Below are positions 54,600 through 63,480 of a stretch of 64,000 nucleotides of DNA, piece after piece. The notes beneath the pieces are model-generated. The model saw nothing but the letters and a program-made list of their open reading frames with translations, did not search any database and had not been told where the DNA came from. How positions within the stretch are numbered: the first letter of the stretch is position 1; each line of letters starts with the position of its first letter. Origin of the DNA: JAEXOD01 sp963663265. GTDB lineage: Bacteria; Bacteroidota; Ignavibacteria; Ignavibacteriales; Melioribacteraceae. Made by a program: the position numbers and the translations under genes. The stretch is taken from assembly GCA_963663265.2 (NCBI GenBank), contig CAXXXM010000002.1, positions 1,674,001 through 1,738,000 on the forward strand, written 5' to 3'.

Positions 54600-54645
54600 T
54601 AAACTATTGGTTTACTTTAATTCTGTTTGGTATATAAATTTAAAT
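54600..54645. repeat. Flanking repeat of the AbiE locus (distal copy)
   Basis: TAAACTATTGGTTTA (54600-54614) sits in a larger palindrome (54596-54618). With the following ~30 bp it matches the sequence at 56357-56402, upstream of the antitoxin gene. The two copies are in the same orientation and bracket the operon. Confidence 0.7.
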
Positions 54646-54665
54646 TGTTAACCACAGAAACTTTT

Positions 54666-55573
54666 TTAAACATTAAGAACAGCTTTTAACTTATTTAGTG
54701 CTAATGAATGTTTCGTTTTGTCCATTTTTCTCAAATTTAATAGTTTCCGCTTAATTGAGGGTAGATTCTCAATATTTTGTAGACCCAATAAATTCCAATC
54801 AGGGGCTGTTGATTTAAATGAAAGAATAAATGCTTTATCGTTATCATTTAATGAGTCGTTAATTGTATGAATTAATTTTTTTCGTGTTTCTTGTAGTGTT
54901 GATAATCCTACTACTTCATTAGTCATACCTAAGAATTCTTTATGATATTGTGCCGAAAAACCTAATAAATTAGGCTGTAGTAGTTCGCTTATAGGACGCG
55001 GGTGACTAATTAAATAAACAATAAATGCTCTTTTTAGATCTAAATTAAACACTTCAGTTTCAAAAAATAGTTTAATGTCAAAAATATCTCTTGGATGTTG
55101 CCTATCTAAAGCAGCACAAATTTTTCCAGCATATAATTCTTCTTTTTGTAATATTTTATTTTTACATTCAAATTGAATATGTTTCTCGCTTTTTCACATA
55201 AAAAGCATTCAATAACTGGAAAAACGGTTCCTCTTATCACAGGATTAACTTCAATCTTTACTGTAGCATTACCTTCATTTATGATTAAACTGATCGCAAA
55301 ACCTTCAACTTTTTTTTCAACAATATTTGCATTGGGAAGTATTTGTAAAATGTACATTTTGACTTTCTGTAATTCTAAGGAAATTTCTTGAAGTTTTTCC
55401 ATTCGTTCTTTTATTTTAGTATAAACCAAATCAACATCTATTGAAAGTCGAGGTAGATTCCTTATAAAGAAGTTTAAAGCTGTTCCTCCTTTTAATGCGA
55501 AAGAATCTATTCTATTAATAATAGGAAGTATTCGCAAAAGTAAAGTGCATTGGGCTTTGTAAATATCATTCAT
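54666..55573 (-). pseudogene. AbiEii-type nucleotidyltransferase toxin gene with a frameshift
   Basis: AbiEii toxins are nucleotidyltransferases of the type IV AbiE phage-defence system. The N-terminal piece (55573-55106) has KGGTALN and SIDVDLVY, the NTase signature, and KIEVNPVIRGTVFP. It then runs into a wrong frame. The remainder continues in the -1 frame from about 55190, giving ELYAGKICAALDRQHPRD and a C-terminal helical domain to 54666. One extra T in the T5 tract at 55190-55194 (plus strand) would restore a protein of about 302 residues, the normal size. The gene is either inactivated, a sequencing error in a homopolymer, or expressed by slippage. It overlaps the antitoxin gene by eight bases. 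Confidence 0.85.
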
Positions 55574-56318
55574 AATATTCCCTTGGAACAGTGATATTAT
55601 ATCTCTTATTTAATTTGCCATTTTCAACAATCTGTCGTTTGCCGGAGCCTAAATCAATATGTGTTTGATTTAGTTCGTTAAACCAAAAATGGTTATGCTT
55701 TTCACCAAAATAGAGCAATAATCGCTTAACCTTAACGGAATTACAATTATCAAGAAGTTTTTGTAATATGTCAGGATTGAGAGTTAAAAGCGATTCAGTT
55801 ATCAAAAATGCTTCATCAAACGAATAAACCTGGGGAACTAAAAACAACATTTCTAAAACAGCTAATTCGGGCGTGGATATTTTTAGTTTTATGTTATTCA
55901 TACTTGAATCAATTAGCAATTTTTTATCAGAATAATCAAAATTATTTGTAGTAAAAAAATTTATTTCATCCATCCAAGGCTGTTTGGTAAACCAATTTGG
56001 TAGTTTGTCTCCAATTTTGCCAAATAAATCAACAGCCTGAGGTTTTATTGCAACATAATGGGCGTATCCTTTAATTGTTAAAGCGGTTTTCCCACCAACA
56101 TGAATTGTCCGATTTTGCTGTTGTATACAATATAATCCCCCATACCAATCCAATTGATCATTCGACAATTTATAAGCTCCTCTACCTACAAGACTAAGCC
56201 ATCCATAGGTTGCATAGGATTTTAATAATTGAGAACTATAGCCCATCTTGTTTAATTCTTTGGTGCTTTTTACCGTCCCTTTTTCCCAGTTTAATATTAA
56301 CGAGTTTAGTTTGTTCAT
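55566..56318 (-). CDS. AbiEi-type antitoxin / transcriptional repressor
   Basis: The 250-residue protein is the antitoxin of the AbiE pair. An N-terminal winged helix (VKSTKELNKMGYSSQLLKSY then GRGAYKL) should bind the operon's own promoter. The larger C-terminal domain (about 85-250) is of the AbiEi_3 type (IHVGGKTALTIKGYAHY, STPELAVLEMLF, DLGSGKRQIVENG). AbiEi neutralises the toxin indirectly rather than by tight binding. The palindrome TAAAC-TATTG-GTTTA 39 bp upstream is a candidate operator. The antitoxin frame is intact while the toxin is broken. Confidence 0.88.
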   Translation of the reverse strand: MNKLNSLILNWEKGTVKSTKELNKMGYSSQLLKSYATYGWLSLVGRGAYKLSNDQLDWYGGLYCIQQQNRTIHVGGKTALTIKGYAHYVAIKPQAVDLFGKIGDKLPNWFTKQPWMDEINFFTTNNFDYSDKKLLIDSSMNNIKLKISTPELAVLEMLFLVPQVYSFDEAFLITESLLTLNPDILQKLLDNCNSVKVKRLLLYFGEKHNHFWFNELNQTHIDLGSGKRQIVENGKLNKRYNITVPREYYE

Positions 56319-56356
56319 TGTTTAATCAATTATTATTGTATAAAGAAGCTCTAAAA

Positions 56357-56402
56357 TAAACTATTGGTTTAATCTAATACTATTTCATATATATTTGAAT
56401 TA
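56357..56402. promoter_or_regulatory. Candidate AbiEi operator and proximal flanking repeat
   Basis: TAAACTATTGGTTTA (56357-56371) is an inverted repeat of TAAAC around TATTG, 39 bp before the antitoxin start, where AbiEi-type repressors are known to bind inverted repeats. About 46 bp here match 54600-54645 at the far end of the operon. Confidence 0.5.
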
Positions 56403-56549
56403 TAATATAATTAAGTTTTTTTAATATAAAAACCCAATTTGTTTTATTAATTTAAAAATGATATAGTTATATAAAGAAATTAGGTGTAATTTGTTCTTAG
56501 ATTTTATTTTGGAGGTAAATGAATAATGGGGAGTTCGCTTTTGAATAAC

Positions 56550-56579
56550 CGTAGCAGGAAATTTTGGTTTCCTGCTACG
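56550..56579. repeat. Strong isolated hairpin
   Basis: CGTAGCAGGAAA and TTTCCTGCTACG form a perfect 12-bp stem with a six-base loop. No T-run follows, so it is not an obvious terminator. It stands alone in the gap between the AbiE operon and the GH97 gene; the rest of 56403-56668 shows nothing further. Confidence 0.6.
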
Positions 56580-56668
56580 AAGGCGGCGTAAAAGTGTTAA
56601 AATACAAAAAATCGGATTGCAAAAGAGTTAAATAATGTTTATATTAATACCCGATAACCAAAGTTTAT

Positions 56669-56849
56669 GAACTCATCCCCCAGCCCCTTCTCTTAAAAAG
56701 AGAAGGGGAATATATAGTGCATATACCATTATAAAATAATGCGATTTGTAATATATACTGAAAAAGTTAGAACGAAAAAAGAGATAAATAATGGTCGGTA
56801 AAATTTCCCCTCTCTTTTTTAAGAGAGGGGAATAAAAAGGGGTGAGTTC
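56669..56849. repeat. 181-bp inverted-repeat element related to the MITE interiors
   Basis: GAACTCATCCCC (56669-56680) and GGGGTGAGTTC (56839-56849) are inverted ends. A 43-bp run starting here is identical to 6263-6305. Hairpins CCCCTTCTCTT/AAGAGAAGGGG and CCCCTCTC/GAGAGGGG lie inside. It lacks the outer GAG-CTGT ends seen at 6.2 and 21.5 kb. Confidence 0.65.
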
Positions 56850-56920
56850 CCAATATAGCAAGTCAAAAAATGAGTTTTGCAACAACCACGCTACGCCTAA
56901 ACAAAAATGCAAATAAAAGT

Positions 56921-59020
56921 TTATTTTACTTTTATGCTAACAGCAGTACCACCACCGGGAACTAAATTAAGCTCTAAAATATCACCATGTTTAACAGTTT
57001 TTTCGTAAATATTATAAGCCATTGGATTTTTAAACCAGTCTCCATCTTTAGCATCTTCGTAGATTGTAGCGATGTATGATTTATCTTTATCTAAAAAGTT
57101 CAGATCAACTTTAAAGTTTCTTGCAGTTTCATCTGTAATAGAACCTAAGTACCAATTATCTTTTCCTTTTTCTTTTCTTGCAATTGTAATATAATCACCA
57201 GGTTCGGCATTAATTATCTTGGAATCATCCCAATCAACGGGAACATCTTCAATAAATTTGAATGCATCTAAATGAGCTTCGTAATTTTCAGGTAAATCAG
57301 CAGCCATTTGTAAAGGACTGTACATAGTAATATATAAAGCTAATTGCTTAGTTAAAGTAGTATGTACTTGTTCTTTTTTGCCATATTTATCAAGTTTAAT
57401 TTGAAAAATCCCGGGAGTGTAATCCATTGGTCCACCCATTAAACGAGTAAAAGGTAGAATGGTTTCATGTTCAGGCTGATTTCCTTTACTCCATGCGTTA
57501 AATTCATTTCCTCTTGCAGCTTCACAAGCCATCCAATTTGGATAAGTTCTATGCAATCCGGTTGGGCGAACAGGCTCGTGGGCACAAATCATAAAATTGT
57601 TTTCGGCAGTTTTTTCTGCTGCTCTAATATAATGATTAATCATCCATTGACTATCGTGGTGTTCGCCGCGAGGAATTATATAACCAACATAACCCGTTTT
57701 TACAGCTCCATAACCATATTCTTTCATTAATCTGTAAGCAGCATCCATTTTAATTTCGTAATTAGAAACAGAAGCAGAGGTTTCATGATGCATAATCATT
57801 TTGATCCCTTTGCTTTTTGCATAATCAGTTACTTCTTTAATATTAAAATCGGGGTAAGGAGTGACAAAGTCAAAAACTTCTTCTCTATAATAACTGCCCC
57901 AATCTTCCCAACCAATGTTCCAGCCTTCTACAAGTACACCTTGAATATTATGAGCGGCAGCAAAATCGATATATCTTTTTGTTCTCTCAGTAGTAGCTCC
58001 ATGCCTGCCGTTCGGTTTTACTTTAGACCAATCAATACTTTTTAATTCAGGCACATTCATATCGGCATAATTCCAGCTTGCCGTTCCAATATGCATTTCC
58101 CACCAAATTCCTACATATTTCATTGGTTGAATAAAACTTGGGTCTTTAATTTTGGAAGGTTCATTTAAGTTTAAAATCATTTTAGAAGCTAATATATCTT
58201 CTGCTTTATCACTTATAATAATAGTACGCCAAGGAGTTCTGCAAGGGGCTTGCAAATAAGCCATGTTCCCATTTGCATCAGGAACCAATTCGGAAGTTAA
58301 AATAAAATTTTGTTGGTTAACTTTTAACTGCATGGCTGGATAATTAACTAAAGCAGCTTCAAAAATGTTGATGTATAAATTATCTGCTGTTTTCATCATT
58401 AATGGAGATTGAACAAAATTTTTACCAATAATAGTTTTTGAACCTATTTCGTTAAAACCTTTTCCAAAAGTTGCATCAACTTCGCTTAGTTTTGTATGTG
58501 AATAGCTATATTCGTTTGTGTCGTAATCACCGGGAATCCAAAAAGCTTTGTGGTCTCCTGTTAAGGCAAATTCACTTCTTTCAGATTTAATAATAAAATT
58601 CTTAAAATCTTGTTGTTCAGGAAAGATATATCTAAATCCCAAACCATCGTCAAATAATCTAAATACTATTGTAAATTTTCTATCTCTTAAATCCGGTTGA
58701 ATTAAATTAACAATTAACTCGTTATAATTATTTTTAATAGTTTTTAGTTCACCCCAAACAGGTTCCCAATTTTCGTTAACGTTGTTTTTATCATATGAAG
58801 CCACTTTAAAACCGCTTAAAAAGGAATCGTTATCTTTAATTTCAATTCCCATTTTGCTCGTTTTAATAACCTGCATTTTGTCTAAAGTAAGCGAATATAT
58901 GGGTTCTCCAGTTTCATTTAGCTTAAAATCTAATATTAATTTTCCATTAGGTGAAGTAATTGTTTCAGCTTTTATAAATAACGAAGCGAAAAAAAACAAT
59001 AAAAAAAGCCCTTTTTTCAT
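56921..59020 (-). CDS. GH97 glycoside hydrolase (SusB-like alpha-glucosidase)
   Basis: The 699-residue exported enzyme has a signal peptide and the three GH97 parts: an N-terminal beta-sandwich (about 20-280), a catalytic barrel (about 285-590) and a C-terminal beta domain. KYVGIWWEMHIGTASW, LVEGWNIGWEDW, IMHHETSASVSNYE and CAHEPVRPTGLHRTYPNW are family hallmarks with the metal- and acid-bearing Glu residues of inverting SusB enzymes. It probably cleaves alpha-glucosides in the periplasm. With the two GH13 genes it suggests alpha-glucan use, although no SusC/SusD pair is visible here. Confidence 0.93.
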   Translation of the reverse strand: MKKGLFLLFFFASLFIKAETITSPNGKLILDFKLNETGEPIYSLTLDKMQVIKTSKMGIEIKDNDSFLSGFKVASYDKNNVNENWEPVWGELKTIKNNYNELIVNLIQPDLRDRKFTIVFRLFDDGLGFRYIFPEQQDFKNFIIKSERSEFALTGDHKAFWIPGDYDTNEYSYSHTKLSEVDATFGKGFNEIGSKTIIGKNFVQSPLMMKTADNLYINIFEAALVNYPAMQLKVNQQNFILTSELVPDANGNMAYLQAPCRTPWRTIIISDKAEDILASKMILNLNEPSKIKDPSFIQPMKYVGIWWEMHIGTASWNYADMNVPELKSIDWSKVKPNGRHGATTERTKRYIDFAAAHNIQGVLVEGWNIGWEDWGSYYREEVFDFVTPYPDFNIKEVTDYAKSKGIKMIMHHETSASVSNYEIKMDAAYRLMKEYGYGAVKTGYVGYIIPRGEHHDSQWMINHYIRAAEKTAENNFMICAHEPVRPTGLHRTYPNWMACEAARGNEFNAWSKGNQPEHETILPFTRLMGGPMDYTPGIFQIKLDKYGKKEQVHTTLTKQLALYITMYSPLQMAADLPENYEAHLDAFKFIEDVPVDWDDSKIINAEPGDYITIARKEKGKDNWYLGSITDETARNFKVDLNFLDKDKSYIATIYEDAKDGDWFKNPMAYNIYEKTVKHGDILELNLVPGGGTAVSIKVK

Positions 59021-59165
59021 TTTTTGTATCCGTAAATTATGAAGTAATAATAGTGCAAATTAGTGAAAAGTGGAGCCAAAAAAAAACCTTTTCAAATTTG
59101 TGACAATTTTTTACAATTTGAATGTCTTTCTAATAACAAAAAAATTTGCTATATTTCTAATAGTT

Positions 59166-59260
59166 CTTTAAGAAAATTATGAATAGACAATCTGTGGCAT
59201 TACCCGTACCGAAAAATCGGTACCAGGTTGATGGCAGATACTATGGTAAGATTCTTAAAG
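59166..59260 (+). promoter_or_regulatory. Folded leader upstream of the TonB receptor (possible riboswitch-like RNA)
   Basis: CTTTAAGAA (59166-59174) pairs perfectly with TTCTTAAAG (59252-59260). Inside, ATCTG (59190-59194) pairs with CAGAT (59235-59239). GTACCGA and TCGGTAC (59206-59212, 59217-59223) form a hairpin with an AAAA loop. Three coaxial stems in this position suggest a structured RNA. It does not match the cobalamin, TPP, SAM or c-di-GMP consensus I know. The rest of 59021-59415 shows nothing clear. Confidence 0.45.
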
Positions 59261-59295
59261 TAATTTCGGTTGGGCTAAATTATCTTGCAAACTAA
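59179..59295 (+). CDS. Possible 38-residue small ORF in the TonB-receptor leader
   Basis: An ATG at 59179 opens a 38-codon frame (MNRQSVALPVPKNRYQV...) ending at TAA 59293-59295, 120 bp before the receptor gene. It has no obvious ribosome site and coincides with the folded leader, so coding and structural readings compete. It might be a leader peptide or chance. No homologue is recognised. Confidence 0.2.
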   Translation: MNRQSVALPVPKNRYQVDGRYYGKILKVISVGLNYLAN

Positions 59296-59415
59296 TTTAA
59301 AGTTTATCGGTCAATTGTATTTTTAATTTTTGAGCAAGTAATATTATTTGTAGCAATCTTACCAAATAATTTTTCTTGATGACAAATTATTTAATAACAA
59401 TTTGCTGATAAAATT

Positions 59416-61239
59416 ATGCTTAAAAACTTTTTAATTTGTTTACTTTTTTTAATAGGACTTACAACTATTTATTCACAAGATATTCCGACATATAATATAG
59501 ACGAAATTACAGTCACAGGCAGCAAAGCACCAACACCATTTTTAGAGCTTACACGAAATGTAACCTTAATAAAAAGGGAAGATATAAAGCAGTTGCCGGT
59601 TTCTTCTTTGCCCGAGTTGTTAGAATATACCTTGGGGGTTGATATTAAGCAAAGAGGACCTCAAAATGTACAATCGGATTTAAGTATTAGGGGGAGTTCG
59701 TTTGAACAGACTTTAATTTTAGTTGATGGAATTAAAATTAGCGATTCACAAACAGGACATCATAACTTAAATTTGCCGTTATCTCTAAATGATATTGAAA
59801 AAATTGAAGTATTAAAAGGTCAAGGTTCTTCAATTCATGGAGCTAATGCCTTAGCAGGGGTTATAAACATAATAACTAAAAATAGTAACGAACGCTCGTT
59901 AACATTAAGCTCGTCTTATGGTTCAAATGGATATTATGATACTTATTTAGGTTTTTCGCAACCTTTAGGAATTTTGAATAACAACATATCAATATCAAAA
60001 AGCCATTCAAATGGATATAGATTTAATACAGGCTATAATAATTTAAATATTAACTATACACCCAAAATAGTATTTGGAGCAAACAGTATTAGTTTGTTTG
60101 GCGGATATCAGAAAAAAGAATTTGGTGCAAATGGTTTTTATTCCGATAAATATCCAAATCAATGGGAAGAAACAAAAACTGTTTTGAGTTCGGTAAAAGG
60201 GGATTTTGTTTTTGGCAATTTGTTTGTATCGCCAAAAGTATCATATCGCAGGCATGAAGATATGTATCTTTTAGATCATGAGAGACCATCGTTTTATAAG
60301 AATGTTCATAAAACAGACGCTTACAATTTTGAATTGGAATTGATATATAATTCTGTTTTTGGTTCTACTGCTTTAAGTATAGAAAACGGAAAAGATAAAA
60401 TAAACAGCACAAATTTAGGAAACCATAATAGAAATAAAACCGGATTTTCGCTTGAACAAAAAGTGAACGTAACGAACGATTTAGATATTTCGGTTGGAGG
60501 TTGTTTATATAAATATGATAAATGGGGCTGGAAATTATGGCCCTCTGCCGATATTGGATACAAGTTGTTAACAAATTTTAGAATTTATGGAAATATTGGA
60601 AATTCTTTCCGACTTCCTACATTTACCGATTTGTATTATTTAAGTCCAGCCCAAGTTGGTAATGCAGATTTAAAACCTGAAGAAGCTTTATCGTATGAGT
60701 TTGGAGCAAGGTATAATACGTCAATAATTTCAGTTGAATCATCGTTTTTTGTTAGAAAAGGGAAAAATTTAATTGATTGGGCAAAAACTAATACAACAGA
60801 TGTTTGGCATGCACAAAACATTGCTGAATTAACCACAAAGGGTTTTGAAATAAATTCGACAATTTCACCTAAAACTTTGTTATCTACTTTACCAATAACA
60901 AAAGTTACTCTTGGTTACACATTTTTAGATACTGATAACAGTAAAATTAATTATATCTCAAAATACATCTTAGATAACTTAAAACATCAAGCAATAATAT
61001 CTATTGTAAACGAATTGTTTTTAGATATCAAACAAAGTTGGAATTTAAAGTATGAATATAGATTAAATTCAAGCGACTACTTTTTAATGGATACAAAATT
61101 AAGTAAAAATTTTGCTTTTATTGATTTGGCAATATCGGTAAATAATTTATTGGATAGACGATACACAGACTTTACAAATTTACCAATGCCGGGTAGGTGG
61201 ATAATTGGTGAAGTTAAACTGAACTTTAATAATTTCTGA
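59416..61239 (+). CDS. TonB-dependent outer-membrane receptor (BtuB-like)
   Basis: The 607-residue protein has a signal peptide, a TonB-box-like segment (IDEITVTGSKAP), a plug domain (about 40-155: LPELLEYTLGVDIKQRG, SIRGSSFEQTLILVDGIK, IEVLKGQGSSIHGANALAGVINI) and a 22-strand-type barrel ending in Phe. Small size and plug sequence resemble BtuB/vitamin-B12 or siderophore receptors more than the larger SusC type. The ligand is not established. A folded 5' leader precedes it. Confidence 0.9.
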   Translation: MLKNFLICLLFLIGLTTIYSQDIPTYNIDEITVTGSKAPTPFLELTRNVTLIKREDIKQLPVSSLPELLEYTLGVDIKQRGPQNVQSDLSIRGSSFEQTLILVDGIKISDSQTGHHNLNLPLSLNDIEKIEVLKGQGSSIHGANALAGVINIITKNSNERSLTLSSSYGSNGYYDTYLGFSQPLGILNNNISISKSHSNGYRFNTGYNNLNINYTPKIVFGANSISLFGGYQKKEFGANGFYSDKYPNQWEETKTVLSSVKGDFVFGNLFVSPKVSYRRHEDMYLLDHERPSFYKNVHKTDAYNFELELIYNSVFGSTALSIENGKDKINSTNLGNHNRNKTGFSLEQKVNVTNDLDISVGGCLYKYDKWGWKLWPSADIGYKLLTNFRIYGNIGNSFRLPTFTDLYYLSPAQVGNADLKPEEALSYEFGARYNTSIISVESSFFVRKGKNLIDWAKTNTTDVWHAQNIAELTTKGFEINSTISPKTLLSTLPITKVTLGYTFLDTDNSKINYISKYILDNLKHQAIISIVNELFLDIKQSWNLKYEYRLNSSDYFLMDTKLSKNFAFIDLAISVNNLLDRRYTDFTNLPMPGRWIIGEVKLNFNNF

Positions 61240-61286
61240 TTTAAGATATAAAAATTAAATAGTTGCTTAAAAACAACTGCCTCTAC

Positions 61287-61322
61287 GAAAGTCCCCTTTG
61301 AATCTTTTCATTGGGGACTTTC
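61287..61322. terminator. Bidirectional hairpin between convergent genes
   Basis: GAAAGTCCCC (61287-61296) and GGGGACTTTC (61313-61322) are perfect inverted repeats between the receptor and the CBM9-like gene. The T-run is weak, so termination is likely but not certain. Confidence 0.6.
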
Positions 61323-61338
61323 AGTTTACACAATAAAC

Positions 61339-62208
61339 TTATTTCACTAATTTAACCCTTCTGTAACCATCTGCATTTTTCCAATGGTCGTTATATTGTT
61401 CTTTCTCAACATAAACAGACCCAATAAAATTATCGCGTGTAGGTGGATTTTCATTTAAGTCATCGTTATCGCAATAAGCAAAAGAGATGCTCATTATTTT
61501 ATTATTTGATAATTTTACTCTTGAAGCCTCTGGATTTTGTGGGTCATATTTATCAGTATAAACCGCAATTGCAAATTCCCAAGTAATTTCATTTCCATTT
61601 CTTCTGGCTATAAAATCATTAAATTGATGTTTATAATTGCTGATAATGTAATCATCCCAACTATTTCCATCAATATCGCAAATATTCACTTCTTTAGTTG
61701 TTTTACCATCTTTTGGAAAGTTAATAACTATATGATGAGAAAATGCATTGCGACTATTAGTACCCCATTCTTTTCCAATATCGCCTTTTCCATTGAATAC
61801 ATGAACTCCACCTGATACATCTTCATCAATAAATACTTCAAGAATATCAAAATTGTAATAATTATCGGCAATTTTTGGATCAGGATTAAAAACATAACCA
61901 TCAACTAAAACATCGTCGGTAGTTTTTGCAATAAAATAAAGAAGATTAGTTTCAGGAGACCATGTTATTTTATACTTTCCGGAAAAATCTGAATTAGAAA
62001 GTGTATCGCCATAGTTCATCCAAACTTGGTCAATAGGATCCCATTTTGTATTTTTCCAACAATCATCTGTATCAAACCCATCAATGGTTGGAATTTTTGA
62101 AGTTGAACTAATTAATAAAGTGTCATTTGTGTGAACAGAAAAATTATTTTGTGCATATGATGTTAAAGAAATAAATATTGTTAATATAAAAAGAAAAAAA
62201 TATTTCAT
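61339..62208 (-). CDS. Exported CBM9-like carbohydrate-binding protein
   Basis: About 289 residues with a signal peptide (FFLFILTIFISLTSYAQ), then one domain of the CBM9/DOMON-like type: PTIDGFDTDDCWKNTKW at the start, KITWSPETNLLYFIAKTTDDVL in the middle and LEVFIDEDVSGG with the aromatic and acidic ligand residues. Such domains bind sugars or polysaccharide ends. No catalytic domain is attached. I start at the ATG at 62208; a GTG one codon earlier is also possible. Neighbouring genes do not form an obvious operon. Confidence 0.8.
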   Translation of the reverse strand: MKYFFLFILTIFISLTSYAQNNFSVHTNDTLLISSTSKIPTIDGFDTDDCWKNTKWDPIDQVWMNYGDTLSNSDFSGKYKITWSPETNLLYFIAKTTDDVLVDGYVFNPDPKIADNYYNFDILEVFIDEDVSGGVHVFNGKGDIGKEWGTNSRNAFSHHIVINFPKDGKTTKEVNICDIDGNSWDDYIISNYKHQFNDFIARRNGNEITWEFAIAVYTDKYDPQNPEASRVKLSNNKIMSISFAYCDNDDLNENPPTRDNFIGSVYVEKEQYNDHWKNADGYRRVKLVK

Positions 62209-62427
62209 CACAAATCCCTAAAATTATTTTTAATAAAAATACTAAAATAGCATAAACAAATTACATGCCTTTAAATTAAGTGGAAATTATTAAGAATATC
62301 GATTGAATTGCAAAGTTAATTTTATTAAAATGATAAAATAATTATCGAAAGAATAAATAAGAAATGTGAATATTTAGTAAAGAAATGGTTGCAATAATAA
62401 AAATTTAGAAGTTAAATTAAAAATAAA

Positions 62428-62444
62428 GGGCTGGTAACCAGCCC
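62428..62444 (-). terminator. Terminator of the GNAT-hydrolase operon
   Basis: GGGCTGG and CCAGCCC form a stem with a three-base loop. On the minus strand it is followed by TTTATTTTT. It is 11 bp past the hydrolase stop. Confidence 0.75.
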
Positions 62445-62454
62445 CATTAATCAA

Positions 62455-63474
62455 TTATTTTTCCAAGAATTTTTTTATTGCAATACTAACTTTTTCTAAC
62501 TCGCAACCAACTACCCCATGTCCGCAATTGTTCTCCAACAATAAAGTTTCAGAATTAGCTAATTTTGAAAACTCAATTGCAGGTGCAGGATTTAATGCAA
62601 GGTCGGATAATCCAATAACGGCTAAAACTTTAGCTTTAACAGATTTTGCAGTTTCTTCTTTGGAGTAATTATGATGTTTTGTAATATTATGATTAAACAT
62701 ACTTAATAATTGATATTTCCAATTAATTGGAGGGAAAACTTCGGAAGTTTTTTCTTCAAACTTGGAAACATAACTATCAAATTTTTCAACCGGAGTATTT
62801 TCATTGAATTTTTCCGGAGTGCTTAAAAATAACTTAAACATCATAGTTAGCAAGCGAGAAATCTTTGCTTCAGGAACATTAAACTCTTCTCCAATTTCTA
62901 TAAAATTACGAAGAACAGTCCACAACATTTTATCATAAGAAGTTAAATAAGGAGTTGGAACATAAGGAACAGCCTTATCCATAAAATCAGGATAAGCAAC
63001 AATCCATTCGTATGCCTGCATACTACCCATAGAACCGCCAATTACGCAATAAACGTGATTAACGCCTAATTTTTCGGTAAGAGCAATATATTGGCTTTTT
63101 ACAATATCGGTAATAGAAAAATTAGGGAAATTGTTTCTTGGTTGTTTAACGCTATTACTTGGTGAAGTAGAAATGCCATTACCAATAGCATCAATTGAAA
63201 TAACATAAAATTTTGATGTATCAATTAACGAGTTTACCCCTAAAGCACGTGCGTTATCGGCACTTGTTCCATTAAAATAAGTGGGAAACAAAACAATATT
63301 AGATTTATCATCATTCATTTTGCCGTATGTTCTGTAGCCAACTGAACAATCAAGAATGGTTTGTCCGTTTTCCAATTGAAAATCGCCAATATCAGCATAT
63401 TGCTGTTGACCAAATAAAGTAGTAGAAAAAACAAATAAAATCAGAACAAGAGAAAATTTTCTAAACATCATCAT
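62455..63474 (-). CDS. Exported MetX-like alpha/beta hydrolase
   Basis: The 339-residue protein resembles homoserine O-acetyltransferase. SVGYRTYGKMNDDKSNIVLFPTYF begins the fold, GGSMGSMQAYEW is the nucleophile elbow, GLSDLALNP holds the acid, and NNCGHGVVGCE holds the His. It has a signal peptide (LVLILFVFSTTLFGQ), which biosynthetic MetX does not. Export argues against methionine synthesis and for an extracytoplasmic esterase or acyltransferase. Three ATG codons stand in a row; the first follows GAGG by four bases. The GNAT gene ends six bases upstream. Confidence 0.82.
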   Translation of the reverse strand: MMMFRKFSLVLILFVFSTTLFGQQQYADIGDFQLENGQTILDCSVGYRTYGKMNDDKSNIVLFPTYFNGTSADNARALGVNSLIDTSKFYVISIDAIGNGISTSPSNSVKQPRNNFPNFSITDIVKSQYIALTEKLGVNHVYCVIGGSMGSMQAYEWIVAYPDFMDKAVPYVPTPYLTSYDKMLWTVLRNFIEIGEEFNVPEAKISRLLTMMFKLFLSTPEKFNENTPVEKFDSYVSKFEEKTSEVFPPINWKYQLLSMFNHNITKHHNYSKEETAKSVKAKVLAVIGLSDLALNPAPAIEFSKLANSETLLLENNCGHGVVGCELEKVSIAIKKFLEK

Positions 63475-63480
63475 AAAACC

